Positions 44,582 through 56,185 of a stretch of DNA of 64,000 nt are shown one piece after another. The translations under genes were made by a program, and so were the position numbers. Position 1 is the first letter of the stretch; each line of letters starts with the position of its first letter. The notes beneath the pieces were generated by a model, which was not told where the DNA came from, made no database searches, and saw nothing but the letters and a program-made list of their open reading frames with translations. Origin of the DNA: Isoetes taiwanensis (Eukaryota; Streptophyta; Lycopodiopsida; Isoetales; Isoetaceae); contig JAJEKV010000143.1 in the NCBI GenBank assembly GCA_021234155.1, positions 444,636 through 508,635 on the forward strand, read 5' to 3'.

Positions 44582-47242
44582 ATGGACAAAAAAAATAGTT
44601 TTAACCCTAAATTTCTTCCTCTCCTTCACTCCTTCTCTGCTTTGGCGCCTTCGGATCGATCTGCACTCCTCCACAAGTTAGACTCTTTTCATAAAAATCC
44701 TAAAGATTTTATTCTCTTTGGCAATTTTGCTAACTCTGCAGATCAAAGGCAGGGAATGGATCCTAAAACATTTAAAACACCAGTGTGGGACAATTTTTCA
44801 AAGGATCCTGATATGTGGGGTCGTGTTCCTGTGATTGATCCAGCTTCCCAAAGACCTCTTCCTTATGGGGTTCCCAAGCCAAATGCTGAGATCCAACCAG
44901 ATGATGTTTATGATGCTGCTTTGACTGAACTTCGACCAATAGAGGGGAGCAAACAAAAATTATATCATGGTATTTCTCTTGATCTCCCATCTGTTCATTC
45001 CAAAATTTCTTCTCTCCAGAATACTGCTGTTCTCATAAAGGTCACTAAGTCTGGGCTGCCTTTAGATAAATTATGGGCCTTTTGTCTCAATCTTCACAAA
45101 GGAATCCTTATTCATGCCATGTACTGGCTTAACTTCCCCTATATTATGATGGAATGTGGCAATCATAGAACAACAAACTACTTTCTGAAACTTGGTACCC
45201 TAACCTTCGAGTCCTATCATATGTCTTTTCTAAAATGGGATCCTAAATTGAGCTCAGAAAGCATGCATAATTTCTGTGTGGCTTCCACTACATTACAGGG
45301 ATTAAACCCCATTTACTGGAATGAGGAATGCTTCAATCTTCTATTCAACTCTATTGGCTCTTATATCTGCACTGAATTTTCCCCCTCGAGATCCCCAAGA
45401 GCTTTTGTCCAACTTGACCTTTCCAAAAATATTCCAACATCCATCCCTTTCTCTGATGCCTATGGCCAGAGCTCCTATCTATACTTGAGATGGTCTGGCT
45501 TACCTCCTCAATGCCAAAATTGTCTACAGAGGCATTTTTGGTACAATGATTGCTTGCTGAGTTCAGTTTCAAATTTGGAGAGCAGGATACCTCCATTGGA
45601 TAACTCTACCAAATCTGCAGAAACAAATAAATCTAAAGGCCTGCATATATCTAAGAAGTCAGGGACTTTAGTCCTGACAGACACACAAGTCAACAGGAGT
45701 CAAGATCACAATTGGCACACAGTCAATGGCAGTAAGAAAAGAATCAGGAATAACCAGCTCAAGAAATTTTCTTCTGCACCTCAAATAAAGGATGATTATG
45801 GGAACCTACCATTTACTCAAAAGGCTTATATCAACAAGGACAACTACTCAGGAATTAAGGTGCTGCAAAATTATGAAAGGTACAAAGCCAAGAGAAAAGC
45901 TCATGTTCAACAGATTGACTCATCAACAGATAATCTTCACAATGTTTTGAACAATGTGATGGCTGAGGCTAGGCAAAACCCTCACAACTTTTCTGAACAC
46001 CTAGCTCAAGCCAAAGGTAAGAGTGTTCCATTACTTAATAAAGGCCATGCAAGTCAGAAACCAGCCATTCTAAAAGGCTTGAAGATATGTGATCAAATTT
46101 TGGCCGACAATTATACCATTAAAGCCCAGGAAGTTTCAAAAAATAAAGGTTTCACGAATTTAATTGCTGTGCATGATGTCTCAAAGGACATGCGCAATGA
46201 CACTAGTCAACCTGTTACAAAACCTGCAGCTTGCACATCTCAGGAAACTTCATCAATAGACAGCATTAAAACTACAACTCATCTGGCTTCACCAAATCAA
46301 GACTTTGTTTCAAAAGAATCAGATTCAACTACACCAGTGAAGGGACTTTCAAACTTCCAAGTCCAACCTGAAGATGAAACTCATGTGGTAGACAATATTG
46401 ATTGTTTCAATCAATTCCAGGTACTTGCTAGGCTAGATGCTGATCAACATGTAGATTTATTATTGAGCAATTTAGCAGATAAATGTGGACATGAAAACAC
46501 TTCATTCCCCACTACAAACACTACTGACTGCCAGCTGCCACTTGTTGACTCCCTAATTGATCTTGAAAATTTGCCTACATCCATACCAAATACTCCATCT
46601 CTCATTTCTAAGGAAATTGCAGACCAATTGGCAACCCTGGAAGATGGTTTGCTTTCTCTCTCCAACAACCAAGATTTGCAAATTGCCAAAGTAAGTTCTG
46701 TTACTCCAACAGCTGTGGGGGATATGGTTCAAGAGACACCAGACCTAGTAAGAGATACTGCTTCAGATAAAGGCTTTGATGGCACCTGGTACTGCTTGGA
46801 TCCAGCAAACTTGGGCAACTCAAATGCAGAGATCAATGAAGATGCTTCACAAAGAGATACTGCTTCAGATAAAGGCTCAGATGGCACCTGGCACTGCTTG
46901 GATCCAGCAAATTCGGGCAACTCAAATGCAGAGAACAATGAAGATGATTCACAAAGGCAAGTACCTCTCTATTATAACTCAAGTGAATTTGATGAATTAG
47001 AAGATTGTTTGAATATGTTTGAATTTGTACCTGGTGGATGTACTGATGATGACATCGAGAGTGACAAGGAAAATTGGGGAAAAGAAAATTACCTGAATAT
47101 TTCCCATGGAAACAAAAAGCCAAATTCTGCTTCTAAATCTAAAAGGAAAAAAAAGGTCTCAGCCAAGTCTGACATTCAATCCAATATTTACAAAACCCCA
47201 GCTGGAAATACAAGAAGCAAGAAGAATAGGAGAAATAGATAA
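44582..47242 (+). CDS. LINE ORF1: DUF4283-like nucleic-acid-binding protein
   Basis: An uninterrupted 886-residue frame from ATG 44,582. Residues ~150-320 show the DUF4283-type pattern of plant LINE ORF1 (KLGTLTFESYHMSFLKWDPK; LSKNIPTSIPFSDAYGQSSY). A zinc-knuckle-like CQNCLQRHFWYNDC (about 45,510) follows, with spacing C-x2-C-x3-H-x5-C, which departs from the usual CCHC. The C-terminal half is low-complexity, with two copies of a ~31-residue repeat around RDTASDKGFDGTWYCLDPAN (46,750 and 46,855), and ends in a Lys/Arg-rich tail (SKSKRKKKVS). ORF1 proteins package the LINE RNA. The open frame suggests recent activity. ORF2 starts 42 bp downstream. Confidence 0.85.
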   Translation: MDKKNSFNPKFLPLLHSFSALAPSDRSALLHKLDSFHKNPKDFILFGNFANSADQRQGMDPKTFKTPVWDNFSKDPDMWGRVPVIDPASQRPLPYGVPKPNAEIQPDDVYDAALTELRPIEGSKQKLYHGISLDLPSVHSKISSLQNTAVLIKVTKSGLPLDKLWAFCLNLHKGILIHAMYWLNFPYIMMECGNHRTTNYFLKLGTLTFESYHMSFLKWDPKLSSESMHNFCVASTTLQGLNPIYWNEECFNLLFNSIGSYICTEFSPSRSPRAFVQLDLSKNIPTSIPFSDAYGQSSYLYLRWSGLPPQCQNCLQRHFWYNDCLLSSVSNLESRIPPLDNSTKSAETNKSKGLHISKKSGTLVLTDTQVNRSQDHNWHTVNGSKKRIRNNQLKKFSSAPQIKDDYGNLPFTQKAYINKDNYSGIKVLQNYERYKAKRKAHVQQIDSSTDNLHNVLNNVMAEARQNPHNFSEHLAQAKGKSVPLLNKGHASQKPAILKGLKICDQILADNYTIKAQEVSKNKGFTNLIAVHDVSKDMRNDTSQPVTKPAACTSQETSSIDSIKTTTHLASPNQDFVSKESDSTTPVKGLSNFQVQPEDETHVVDNIDCFNQFQVLARLDADQHVDLLLSNLADKCGHENTSFPTTNTTDCQLPLVDSLIDLENLPTSIPNTPSLISKEIADQLATLEDGLLSLSNNQDLQIAKVSSVTPTAVGDMVQETPDLVRDTASDKGFDGTWYCLDPANLGNSNAEINEDASQRDTASDKGSDGTWHCLDPANSGNSNAENNEDDSQRQVPLYYNSSEFDELEDCLNMFEFVPGGCTDDDIESDKENWGKENYLNISHGNKKPNSASKSKRKKKVSAKSDIQSNIYKTPAGNTRSKKNRRNR
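46747..46962 (+). repeat. In-frame ~105-bp duplication within ORF1
   Basis: AGAGATACTGCTTCAGATAA occurs at 46,750 and 46,855, and the following ~85 bp match almost exactly, giving two copies of the RDTASDKGxDGTWxCLDPAN segment without breaking the frame. Confidence 0.85.
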
Positions 47243-47284
47243 TTTCTCTCCTCTTTCTTTTCTTTCTGACTTAATCCTCCTCTG

Positions 47285-48736
47285 ATGAAGATAGTTAGTT
47301 GGAATGTTAGAGGGATTAAAGGCCCTATCAAGAGAAGGAGAGCCATCTCTCAGCTCAGATCTTATAATTCCGATATTATCTTGCTTCAGGAAACCAAGTT
47401 GCCAAAATTTGAGAGCTCCAATTTATCAGAGTGGATTTATCCAGGTTCTACTTCCATTTGGATTGAAGCCAATGGCACTAGTGGGGGAATAGCCATTATT
47501 TGGAAATCCTTGTCTCATGTCTCCTTTTATAACAGCCCTAGTAGATGCTGGCAAGCTGTTATTTTCAAATTCAACAACTCTAACTTTGGAGCTCTAACTT
47601 TGGAGTTGTTAATGTCTATGCTCCCACATGCCCAAAGGAGAGAGAAAATATTTGGCCTCAGATTAACTCTTGGATTTCGACGTTAAACTGCCATACCCAA
47701 GGTCACGGTTTCAATGCCTCGTTGTGAAAGTGGCCATGCAATGTAAAGTTGGTGGGGGAAGGACCCACTTCAGCAATGTAAAGTGGTGGGGGCAGGACCC
47801 ATCTGGGTGTGTTGTAAAGTGTCACATGTCCGATAGGACGCTGCCTTGTGGCGTGACGTTAAAATCTCTTCTTCTTCTTCTTCTTCTCAGCCTATTATGA
47901 ATTGGGTGGTCTCTGGGGACTTCAATAATACTCCAAATTGGGATATGAAGTTAGGCAATAAAATTAATATGTCCACTGTTGAGAGAGTCAATTGGGACTC
48001 CTTGATCTCTGATATCAATCTTATTCATGTTCCTTCCTCAACTTCAAACTTCACTTGGACAAATAAGCAAAAAAATTCCAAAAGGGTTTACTGTGCATTA
48101 GATAGATTCTATGTCTCGAATTCTTCAGGGTCATTTTGGGATAATTGTTGTGTGAGCAGTGATGAGGCCACCTCCATTTCAGATCATCAGCCTCAATTTC
48201 TTCATACCACTCACCTGTTAAACATGCCAAAGGAAGGGAACACTCCATTTAAGTTCAATTGTTCACTCCTGCATAGTGAGAAGTTCTGTCTAGACTTCAA
48301 GAATTTCATCCTAAATCTGCAAAATGGTCAAAATGGTCAAGATCATAACGACATGGACACTCCCTATGGCTCCCAATCTATGAAAAACTTTTATTCCAAG
48401 CTCAAGTTGATTAAATCTTGGATTAAGAACTGGTCAAAGTCTGCAGTTCAAGAGAGATCTAGACATAAAGATAATCTCCTAGCGCAAATGAGAGATGTTA
48501 GAACTCAGCTCCAGAATGACCCCTATAATCCTAATCTTCAAATTGGTGAGGAAATCCTTGAGAACCAAATTAAATCCATTGAAGAGTCCGAGGCCAAGAG
48601 CTATGCCATCAGATGCAAAATCAAATATAATAAGGAAATGGATATTGGTAGCTCAAAATTTTTCTATAGGACGGCCAAAAATAGGATGTTAAATAACTCC
48701 ATTGTGCATGTCCAATCTGAGAATGGTAACATTGGC
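47285..48736 (+). pseudogene. LINE ORF2, endonuclease half
   Basis: Begins MKIVSWNVRGIKGPIKRRRA, the AP-endonuclease start, with LLQETK (Glu motif) and GTSGGIAIIW, then VVSGDFNNTP (47,910) and SDHQPQFL (48,180) carrying the catalytic Asp and His signatures. This nuclease nicks the target DNA. Two disruptions: a 14-bp direct duplication (AACTTTGGAGCTCT, about 47,580-47,607) shifts the frame, and a SINE-like insert lies at 47,701-47,890. The frame ends at element R, whose ACCC duplication begins at 48,737. Confidence 0.88.
47701..47890 (+). mobile_element. SINE-like insert with pol III box-B-like start and (CTT)n tail
   Basis: Starts GGTCACGGTTTCAATGCCTC, containing a box-B-like GGTTTCAATGCC, and ends in a (CTT)7-like run before CTCAG. 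Removing 47,701-47,890 joins ...CCCAA to CCTATTATG and restores the LINE frame (CHTQ/PIMNWVV). The 5' end appears truncated (no box A) and no target-site duplication was found. GACGTTAAA occurs near both ends (47,679 and 47,852), which offers an alternative boundary that does not restore the frame. Confidence 0.55.
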
Positions 48737-48740
48737 ACCC
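48737..48740. other. Target-site duplication of element R, left
   Basis: ACCC, repeated at 60,835-60,838. Keeping one copy gives the LINE reading G-T-P-S-E-I-K-K across the empty site. Confidence 0.85.
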
Positions 48741-48936
48741 AACCATCATTCAATTAAATTGGGTTTATGTCTTAATTTTGGGACAAATTTCATATTGCAT
48801 GTTTTTAGTAGCATATTCAAATTCACACATTTCACCTCAAAATTATGAAAACGTAATATCATGTTATTTACAAAATAGTCAATATTTCACAATATAGCAC
48901 CATATCATAAAAACGTGATAACAAAATTTTACATAG

Positions 48937-51859
48937 TTATTCAACTTTCTTCAAGCACCCCAATGATATCATAGCCTTCTTCCCGACATCCCGAGGTATT
49001 GTAATTCTCGCATTTCTATTTGGAATAGTGTTTGGAGTCCATGAGTACAAAAACACTTTCATAGTCTAGCCAAAGATCGGGATCACTCGGATTTCTCCTC
49101 CATTTCTTTGTCCAACAATCTGAGTACCTTTCTTTTATCCGTCACGTTGGTCAACCGATGCCTTTGGACACCACCATTCCACCCGCACATGGTTGAAGTT
49201 AATATTACCTTCTTCTTTGCAAATATCGGAGATAGTGAACCCCAACCACCTTTGGATATGTATCTAAATCTGTCTGGTTTTTACTACCACAAATTGGTGG
49301 CATTCCAAGTCGGTGGAAGGTTCATAAGCATCCATGCCTAGAAACTTTGGCCTATTGTTCTTAGGACCAACATAGTGTTTGTCGGGAAGGAGGAGGAGCA
49401 TATTGCTTGCGAATGCTACTTACGGTGTGATCAAAATCCTCAAGACTGCTAAGGTCTTCCACCTAGTTTTAGGCAACCACCCTTCTTTCAATTCATCCGA
49501 GGATGTGTCTATCTCCCCAACGGGTTAATCACCTTCTTCCGGTAAGCCACCAAGGCACGGTTGGTGTCATCCGGATTGGTTTTGCCAATGCTTTATATAG
49601 TCTTGGATTCCTTCCTTAGTCAATCCCAATTGCTTCACTTCTTGATGGGTTTTAAAGCTTTTGGTTGACCTAGAGGTATCATAGGCTTGCCATTCTCATC
49701 TCGCCATATTTCCTCCCCTCCTCTCCACTCATCCTCGAAGGTCTCATCTTCCATTGGAAGATTGGAATCCCATCTCTCACCCAAAAGTGAACTACTGAGG
49801 CCCTGGAATGACCTTCAAGATCCAATGTATAACCATCCACAAAGCTCTTCCAATGGGACACTTCTTCTATGAGAGAAGCTATAGGGTTTGGAGTAGTGTA
49901 TTCATGCAAGATTTCCATTAGCCTAGGAAAGTTGGTCTTTTTTTGCTGCTGAGTATACAACTATATTTGCCAAATAATGCATCCACATCCTCATGGGTAT
50001 GCCGGGCATAAGAAACCCTAAATTAACTCTTTCAAATATCCCCACATTTTGTTAAGTAGGATAGGAAAGAAAACATCCACTGTTCTTATTTTGGTGACAC
50101 AATTATCAAGTTGCAAGAGAAACCTTTTGGGTAGATCTTGAGGTTTAGCGTGAAGTTGAAGCTCCAACGTGTTCATTAGACCCATGCTTCCTAAACCTTG
50201 CCTTCTTTGAACTTTTCAATATTGTTAGGGTTCCCATCTAACAATGCTCTATGTAGTGCGGCTAGGCTGTAAGGTCACGGAGGTGACCATTGTATCCATT
50301 TTCATAGTTTCTCAAACACCTCATGATACTCCCAATATGAAAATCTGGACCATCACTCCACAACTCCAAACTAAAATGGCGTAGTAGGTTTGATTACGCC
50401 CATGCAAGATTTGATCATTGAGATCAGTAAAGGGTATGATCTTCCACATGACTTTGGTATGTACTTGAATTGTCGAAGACAAGTCTTTTGCTGGTCCATC
50501 TTGTCATGTATAATACATAAATAGTTATTGGGTTACAATGCGGATAAAGTCCTCCACATCCAATAACATGATCTACATGATAGTTGGTCAGTCATATGGT
50601 CCTTCATATGCTCCCTTATCCTAGCCCTTTGACTAGGTTGCACGGTCTTATCAAGAGTCTCCTTCAACTTAGCACATAAATTGCACTTTGCAAAGTTGTT
50701 TGAAGTTGCTATGGTGACATGATTGAAATGCTTCTTCCATAACCTACTAAAGCTAGGTTGGGATATTGGAAGAATTCCCAATTCTCAAGTAGGGAATTCA
50801 CTTCTTCCAAAAAATACTCTTTTGAGTACAATGTGATGGCAACCTTTTCTCAACAACTGCTCTTCCCTTTTCATCCCTTCTACTTTTGTGTGGCATAGAC
50901 TCTGCATTGAAATCAATATATTTTTTCAAATATCTCCCGGCAGCCAAGGTCCTAGTGTTGGTCTCAACAAACCATTATTTCCATGTAAAGCAATCCTTTC
51001 CCCTACGCCTGTTTTTTTGCCAATTATGCCATGAAGAAGTTGGAATTGCATGGATACTCTGCCATGCTTTTGCACATATCCATTTGCCTAGCAAAGGGTA
51101 TCTTTTAAATTTGGGTTTCTTTCATCTTGAAGTGCATGCTTTCGAAGATTGTGTACATGTAGGTTCTCCTCTCATCAAAAGTGTACTCTTGAAAAGTGGC
51201 TCTTGCTTCCACCAATTGTTCTATTGTAAAAGAATTGCATACAAGCACTCCAACAACAATCCTGAGCCCCTAACCTTCACCATTGTCTCACGTTTGGTGT
51301 CACTATTCAACTTGGCTCTTTTGCTAGGATAATGTCCGGCAACCGATACTTCTCCCCTTTTGCCTAGGTTTAGAGTTCCAAGCGCCAATGGATCAATATC
51401 AAGACAATCATTGTCCCCAACAACCTCAGGGGCTACGGAAAATATAATCCTCCACAAATTGAACACTACTTATAGGCCATGCCATGATGCAAGGAACCTC
51501 CAATTGCTTGACATAACCAAAACATTCCTTGTCACCCAAACCTTTACCTTTCGGTTGTCTTCCAACATCGAAATTGCAATACCAATATTGTCTTCCCCTA
51601 GCCTTTCATCATTAACTTGGCTTGACCGGGGATCCGCTAGCACAATGACTCCTTGGCCTACTATTTCCTTGTTGCACTTGTGCATGATTCTCACCTTCTT
51701 GTTCCTCCATTGCAGCCTACTATAGAGGATTAATTGTTTTTCTTCAACATTCTTGCTAGAAGTTGGCTTTTCATTGATATTACTCTTTTCGATATGTTGC
51801 ACACCATCTTGAGTTGAGAGGCACCATTGACCTAGGCAAATTGCACCCTTTTTAGTCAA
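48937..51859 (-). CDS. DUF7869-like putative transposase gene, copy R
   Basis: Minus-strand counterpart of 13,800-16,639, better preserved at the N-terminal side: QGVIVLADP and SMLEDNRKVKVWVTRNVLVM (about 51,590), then AGHYPSKRAKLNSDTKRET. MGILPISQPSFSRLWKKHFN starts at about 50,781 and leads into CNLCAKLKETLDKTVQP. The D..MD, LQLDN and GHTHEDVDALFGK motifs follow (about 50,500-49,970) and LKKVE ends at 48,937. The insert about 51,205-51,290 is absent from L and may be an intron or insertion. Frames break at several CTG/CAG sites. I infer an RNase-H-like DDE enzyme acting on the element's TIRs; alternative: an accessory DNA-binding protein. Confidence 0.6.
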
Positions 51860-51879
51860 TGAGTAGGAAAAAATTATTA

Positions 51880-52230
51880 CACCATAAGATAAAAAAAAAG
51901 TACGTACATTTATGGAATATGTAGAGGTAAATCAAATTTTTTTAAAAGCAAGAAATTCCTTGGAAATAGGTTTAATATAATAATAACAATGGGCGTAAAA
52001 CGAAATCATTTAAAACAAAATTTTCATGGCAACAACAAGGAAATGATATTATCCTAATTTTAATTATCGAAAATTTGGATATATGATTCTGAAAAAGACA
52101 TATAGCCGATGGCCATGAGAATTTATTATCCATAATAATATACCCTAGATGATATAGTTGGGATGGAATTTCTCAGAACCTGGCGTGTTATTTGAGGCAA
52201 TAAATTATTCACGCTAATTTCTAATTAACC
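51880..52230. promoter_or_regulatory. Divergent intergenic region of element R
   Basis: About 350-430 bp between the DUF7869-like gene (minus) and the acidic ORF (plus), AT-rich and conserved with 13,420-13,800. It contains a half palindrome CCTGGCGTG (about 52,179). Confidence 0.5.
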
Positions 52231-52239
52231 CTATATAAA
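52231..52239 (+). promoter_or_regulatory. TATA box of the acidic ORF (element R)
   Basis: CTATATAAA about 53 bp upstream of the ATG at 52,292. The same local context (ATTCACGCTAATTTCTAATT) is found in L and, as a second promoter-like block, at about 53,250. Confidence 0.6.
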
Positions 52240-52291
52240 CGGTTCACGCTCTCAAGACCTCCATTCTGTCCAAATTTTTTTTTTTTTCGCC

Positions 52292-52683
52292 ATGAAGCGT
52301 TGACCTCGGCCTTTCGAACTTCATGAAGAACCCAAGGTCTCGTCAAAGAGGCGTGGGGTTGAAGAACCCCCTCTGTTCCCCCATAGATTTTTTTTCTTGC
52401 CCAATTCTCCTCTGTGAAGAGGAGGAATTGGACATGGAAAAGAGGAGGAGTTGAGCTCTCGATTGCTCCCTCTGATGAAGAGGAGGAAGAGGAGGAGTTG
52501 GAGGAAGAGGAGGAGATGTCCTCTCCTAACACGACCGCTCTGCCCGGGGTTGGCTTGACCCCTGAAGCAGAGAATGAAATCTCTCGAGAGGAGGAGGAGG
52601 AGGAAGAGGAGGAGGAGGCGGAGGAAGAAGATGAGGAGGAAGGTCGACAATTCGACCCGTTTTTTAGAATGGTTGAGAGATGA
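52292..52683 (+). CDS. Small Glu-rich acidic protein (element R)
   Basis: Homologue of 13,354-12,935. The ATG at 52,292 is followed quickly by a stop (probable indel). From about 52,465 the frame is open: SDEEEEEEELEEEEEMSSPN, GLTPEAENEISREEEEEEEE, EEGRQFDPFFRMVER, stop near 52,683. Two Glu tracts flank a short conserved core GLTPEAENE. Function unknown; the strongly acidic character is conserved in both copies. Confidence 0.5.
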
Positions 52684-53179
52684 GCCGGTTTGCATGTACG
52701 CTATTATTTTTTTTCACCTTTCTTTCTTTTCTAACACCTTTCTTTCTTCTTTGTTGCGCGGGCGTGGAAGATCAATGATGCAGAGATCCGGGCCCCTTTT
52801 GTTTTTTGTTTTGCTACTGAAGCTTTGGACACGCCTCCGGGCATATTTTTCATGTAATTTTGTGAAAAGCCTTCGGGCACCTGCTTACAAGCTGTTTTCT
52901 CTAAAATTTTGTATCTGCAAATTTTGTCTCAACAAAGTCTCGGGAACACTATAAATCAACCACATGAGAAATCTCTGATTCATCACAGTAACCATAGGAA
53001 ATTTTCCTATACGACCTAAAACAATTCCCCAACCTTACAAGTCATTTTTTAGCCTTGATAATTTTGCCTTTAAAGTCATTTTTAATTTAGCCTATATAAA
53101 ATTTATAAATTCTATTTTTTCGAATGCAATAAATGGAATAAAATGCCGTGAGAATTTATTGCATGAAATGCAATATTCT

Positions 53180-53945
53180 CCATATATACCATATACATGT
53201 CATGTCTGGCGGGAAGACCGTACGCCAGGCGTGTTAATTCAAGCAATCAATTATTCACGCTAACTTATTTCTAATTATGCCTATATAAATCCATTTCACG
53301 CTCTCAAAGTTCCTACATTTTCTTCCTTCCTTCATACGATTTGCGATTAAACCGCTGTGTTTGGATCCACCCTCCACGAAATCTTGGTGAGCAGATTTAT
53401 ATTCAAACAATGTTAGATGTTTGGTTTCGCAATTCCTAACTTACTAAAAGACTCGCCTTTTAGTTCAGCCAGCATCAGAAAGTGAGAGGACTAAGGTGCG
53501 AATCGAAAAACCTCGAATTAAAACCACAAGCATAGTCCTCCGTTCTTGAATCCTTCCAGCCTCGGAACTCAAGGTTAGTTTTCATTTAGTTTTAAGTTGC
53601 ATCTCAATGGCGGGTTTAATCCAAGAAAAGCTTTTTGCATTTGCTCGAGGCGAGAGGAAGCAGATGATGTTTATGAAAACGAATAGTTTTTTATAAACTT
53701 CATCCGCTTCTTTGTTTCGAGAAAATTCTTGAGTTTCTCTTCTGAATTAATCATGCTATTGCATGCAAGTTTCTATTATGAATAAGTGTAGTAGAAAGCA
53801 TTAGAAAAATCTGAAAGATAATATTTGAAACACGCGAAGATAATATTTTGAAACACGCTAAAGCGTGTTTCATGCTAACCTTAGCCTTCAACATGAACGA
53901 GATAGTGCATTCATTCAGAGGAGAAAAAAAGATAGATAGATAGAT
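53180..53945 (+). promoter_or_regulatory. Extra promoter-like block in element R
   Basis: About 0.8 kb present in R but not in L. It begins with palindrome variants (ACGCCAGGCGTG at about 53,223), then repeats the acidic-ORF promoter pattern (ATTATTCACGCTAACTTATT, TATATAAA at 53,283-53,290, TTTCACGCTCTCAA). A leader follows with a possible donor CTTG/GTGAGC near 53,390. This looks like the original promoter and 5' leader of the long gene, lost from L. Confidence 0.5.
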
Positions 53946-53948
53946 ATT

Positions 53949-54009
53949 AAATAGATAAAGGCCGGGCAATTATTTACACGCGAAATAATTGCCCGGCCTT
54001 TATCTATTT
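53949..54009. repeat. Perfect 27-bp-arm hairpin (element R)
   Basis: Arms 53,949-53,975 and 53,983-54,009 are exact reverse complements (core GATAAAGGCCGGGCAATTAT) around a 7-bp loop ACACGCG. In L only one arm exists (about 12,369-12,394), so the inverted copy is specific to R or was lost from L. It is preceded by a (GATA)n run. Confidence 0.9.
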
Positions 54010-55600
54010 ACTTATATCTATGTGCTTTTTTTTCTCCCTCTCTGAATGCACGCGCGGCATATAGTTTTTCCTATATAGCGAGGGCGGTGTCTCTTAGTTT
54101 CTATGTTTATATAAATAAATAAATATAACCGCCGCGGTGAATCACGATAACTCCGCTCACTTCCTATTGATAGATGCCAAGTTACATTAATCACCGGTTG
54201 GGTTTGGCGAAGATGCATTGGAATTACATTTGGGCCAGCAATCACACAGCCCAACTCGGCTGACTCAATCTCCGGTCCGGTTGAACCAGCAATAGAAGCA
54301 CCGTCCGGCTGAGCACCGATCTTGCAACCCCTCGAGTACTTGGATCAAGTAATGATGATGGCGGCAGAGCGGGGCAATGATAGATCTCGGGCTCGGGGCC
54401 CTTACTGTCATCGCGGTCGAGGCCCTCTTATCTAATCACCCGAGAATGCAAGACATGCATTGATCGAGAGTGAATCTCGCATCCGTCATTTCGAGATTCA
54501 AAATGAGGAGTCGCGTTTCTTAGTGGTTAGCCTTTATGCCGGATGCCCCAACACGAACCATTACCACAAAGCGGTATAATGATGCAATGGAGATGGCTCA
54601 ACCAATGGAACCACTACCGGGCATTATACGATGCATTGGAGGGTTCAACCAATGGAGCGGGGAGGTGGAGCGGGAGGAGGAGCGGGGAGGTGGAGGTGGA
54701 GCGGCCGGGGAGGTGGAGCTAGAGCCTGGTGTTTTTTTTGGGTTTTACCCGATCAGTTCACTATGCCCGGCTATGGAAATGGGAGTATCGATAGCCAGCC
54801 TACTCGGTGACTGGGCTTGAAACAAGGCAGGATTTTGTCCTGGTTGATCGGTTTATCCAGATTATATACAATTGTAAACTTTTTCCAATGAATACAACAA
54901 ATTTTGTCTACTTCTATATTTCTACAATGTAATACATGTTACATACCTTTTTTTAAGCGGTTTCTTGGCCATGCAACAAATGTTCTAACACTTTCTCCAA
55001 CCGTATCCCACCGGGTGTCTGAGGTAAAGCTTCATCCAGAAGCAGTGATTAATCATCGAACTTCGGACATACTTATCCCCGGCGGAATTCCATAGCAGTT
55101 TGAAATGGATCGATGGAGTCGATCTTGCATAATCCTACTTTCCTTTTTCTGATTTGTAGTTAACATGAACATTCATCTTCGACCACTGAGACAATTGCCT
55201 ATTCGGACACCTTTCTTTGGAAATTATTGTACAAGCTATAGGAATGAGATGCTTACGTAGTTCAGTAGCCATTCTTGAGTAGCTGATTCGAGTTCTCGAA
55301 ATCACAGCGCTATGGAAACTCGGCGGTCGGAAAATTCGAATTAGAAGAAAGATTAGGTTAACTACGTTTGGCGGGATAAATTTGGCGGGATACTTTTTGG
55401 GTAGATTGGTTTTAAAAACTTAATGAAAGAAGTCGTGACTGGTCTTCGTCATTATTATTTGTATGTGTCAAGAATATTTGGCTTGCATTTTGTGTTTTCT
55501 TGAAATTCAAATTTCTCTATTTCATAAATGCAAGAAAAAACTATTTCTTGAGCAGCTTCGGCGTATCAGCGACCTTCCCGGTATGTTACTAGGCGACTCC
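54010..55600. other. Middle region of element R
   Basis: Matches L 10,680-12,330 in inverse. It includes a short plus-strand frame starting MPDAPTRTITTKRYNDAMEM (54,536) over a GGAGGAGCGGGG-type low-complexity tract. No confident protein. Confidence 0.45.
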
Positions 55601-55604
55601 GGAG

Positions 55605-55737
55605 ATGTCTTCTAAAACAAATCGAGGTCGAGGGGACGAGGCGAGAGGAAGCGGTGGAAGAGCAATCTCTAAAACCGGCTCTTCTCAAGTTTGAGGGCGT
55701 TGATCGGAATACGTAGAATACGTAAACCCTATTCAAG
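55605..55737 (+). CDS. Element R long gene, RG-rich first exon
   Basis: ATG 55,605; MSSKTNRGRG..., with the basic RG/GSGGR tail best read in L; donor AAG/GTATTT at 55,738. The next exon's first codons (AKRKK...KKAR) give a further basic, nuclear-localisation-like stretch. One frame break (GTTTGAGGG) near 55,690. Confidence 0.55.
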
Positions 55738-56185
55738 GTATTTAATTTGCCCTGAGAATACACACTTTGTGTGGAGAGTATTATGCTTGCATGAATTTGA
55801 GATATTTCCTTGCCTTGATTAATATGCTTTGCATGAGTTTGAGTTATTATGCTTTGCATGAATTTTAAGTATTACCATCAGTTAATGCTCGATTGTCCGT
55901 TTTGTAGAACATAATTTTGCTCTGCTTTTATATATAGAATATAGCGGTGTTAGGCAGGTTGGAGATAGCAATGTTCAATGAGGTTAAACAAGTGTGAAAT
56001 ATGGATTCATGAAGGGTATGTAGCTTAAAATGTGGATGCAAAATAATTTAGTTTCAAATTCGCCAGCATGGTCAATAATAGAGCTACCAACACCAAGGCG
56101 TGATTTGTACTAATTTAGGTTTAAATGCACTGCCGTGATCTCTTCTTCGAAAAGTACTCTAAAAAGTGCTCATCTTCTTTTGCAG

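Noticed and set aside
47679-47860. GACGTTAAA as a 9-bp target-site duplication (Mutator-like insert)
   Set aside because: Excision at these points does not restore the LINE frame and no terminal inverted repeats are visible; boundaries 47,701-47,890 do restore it.
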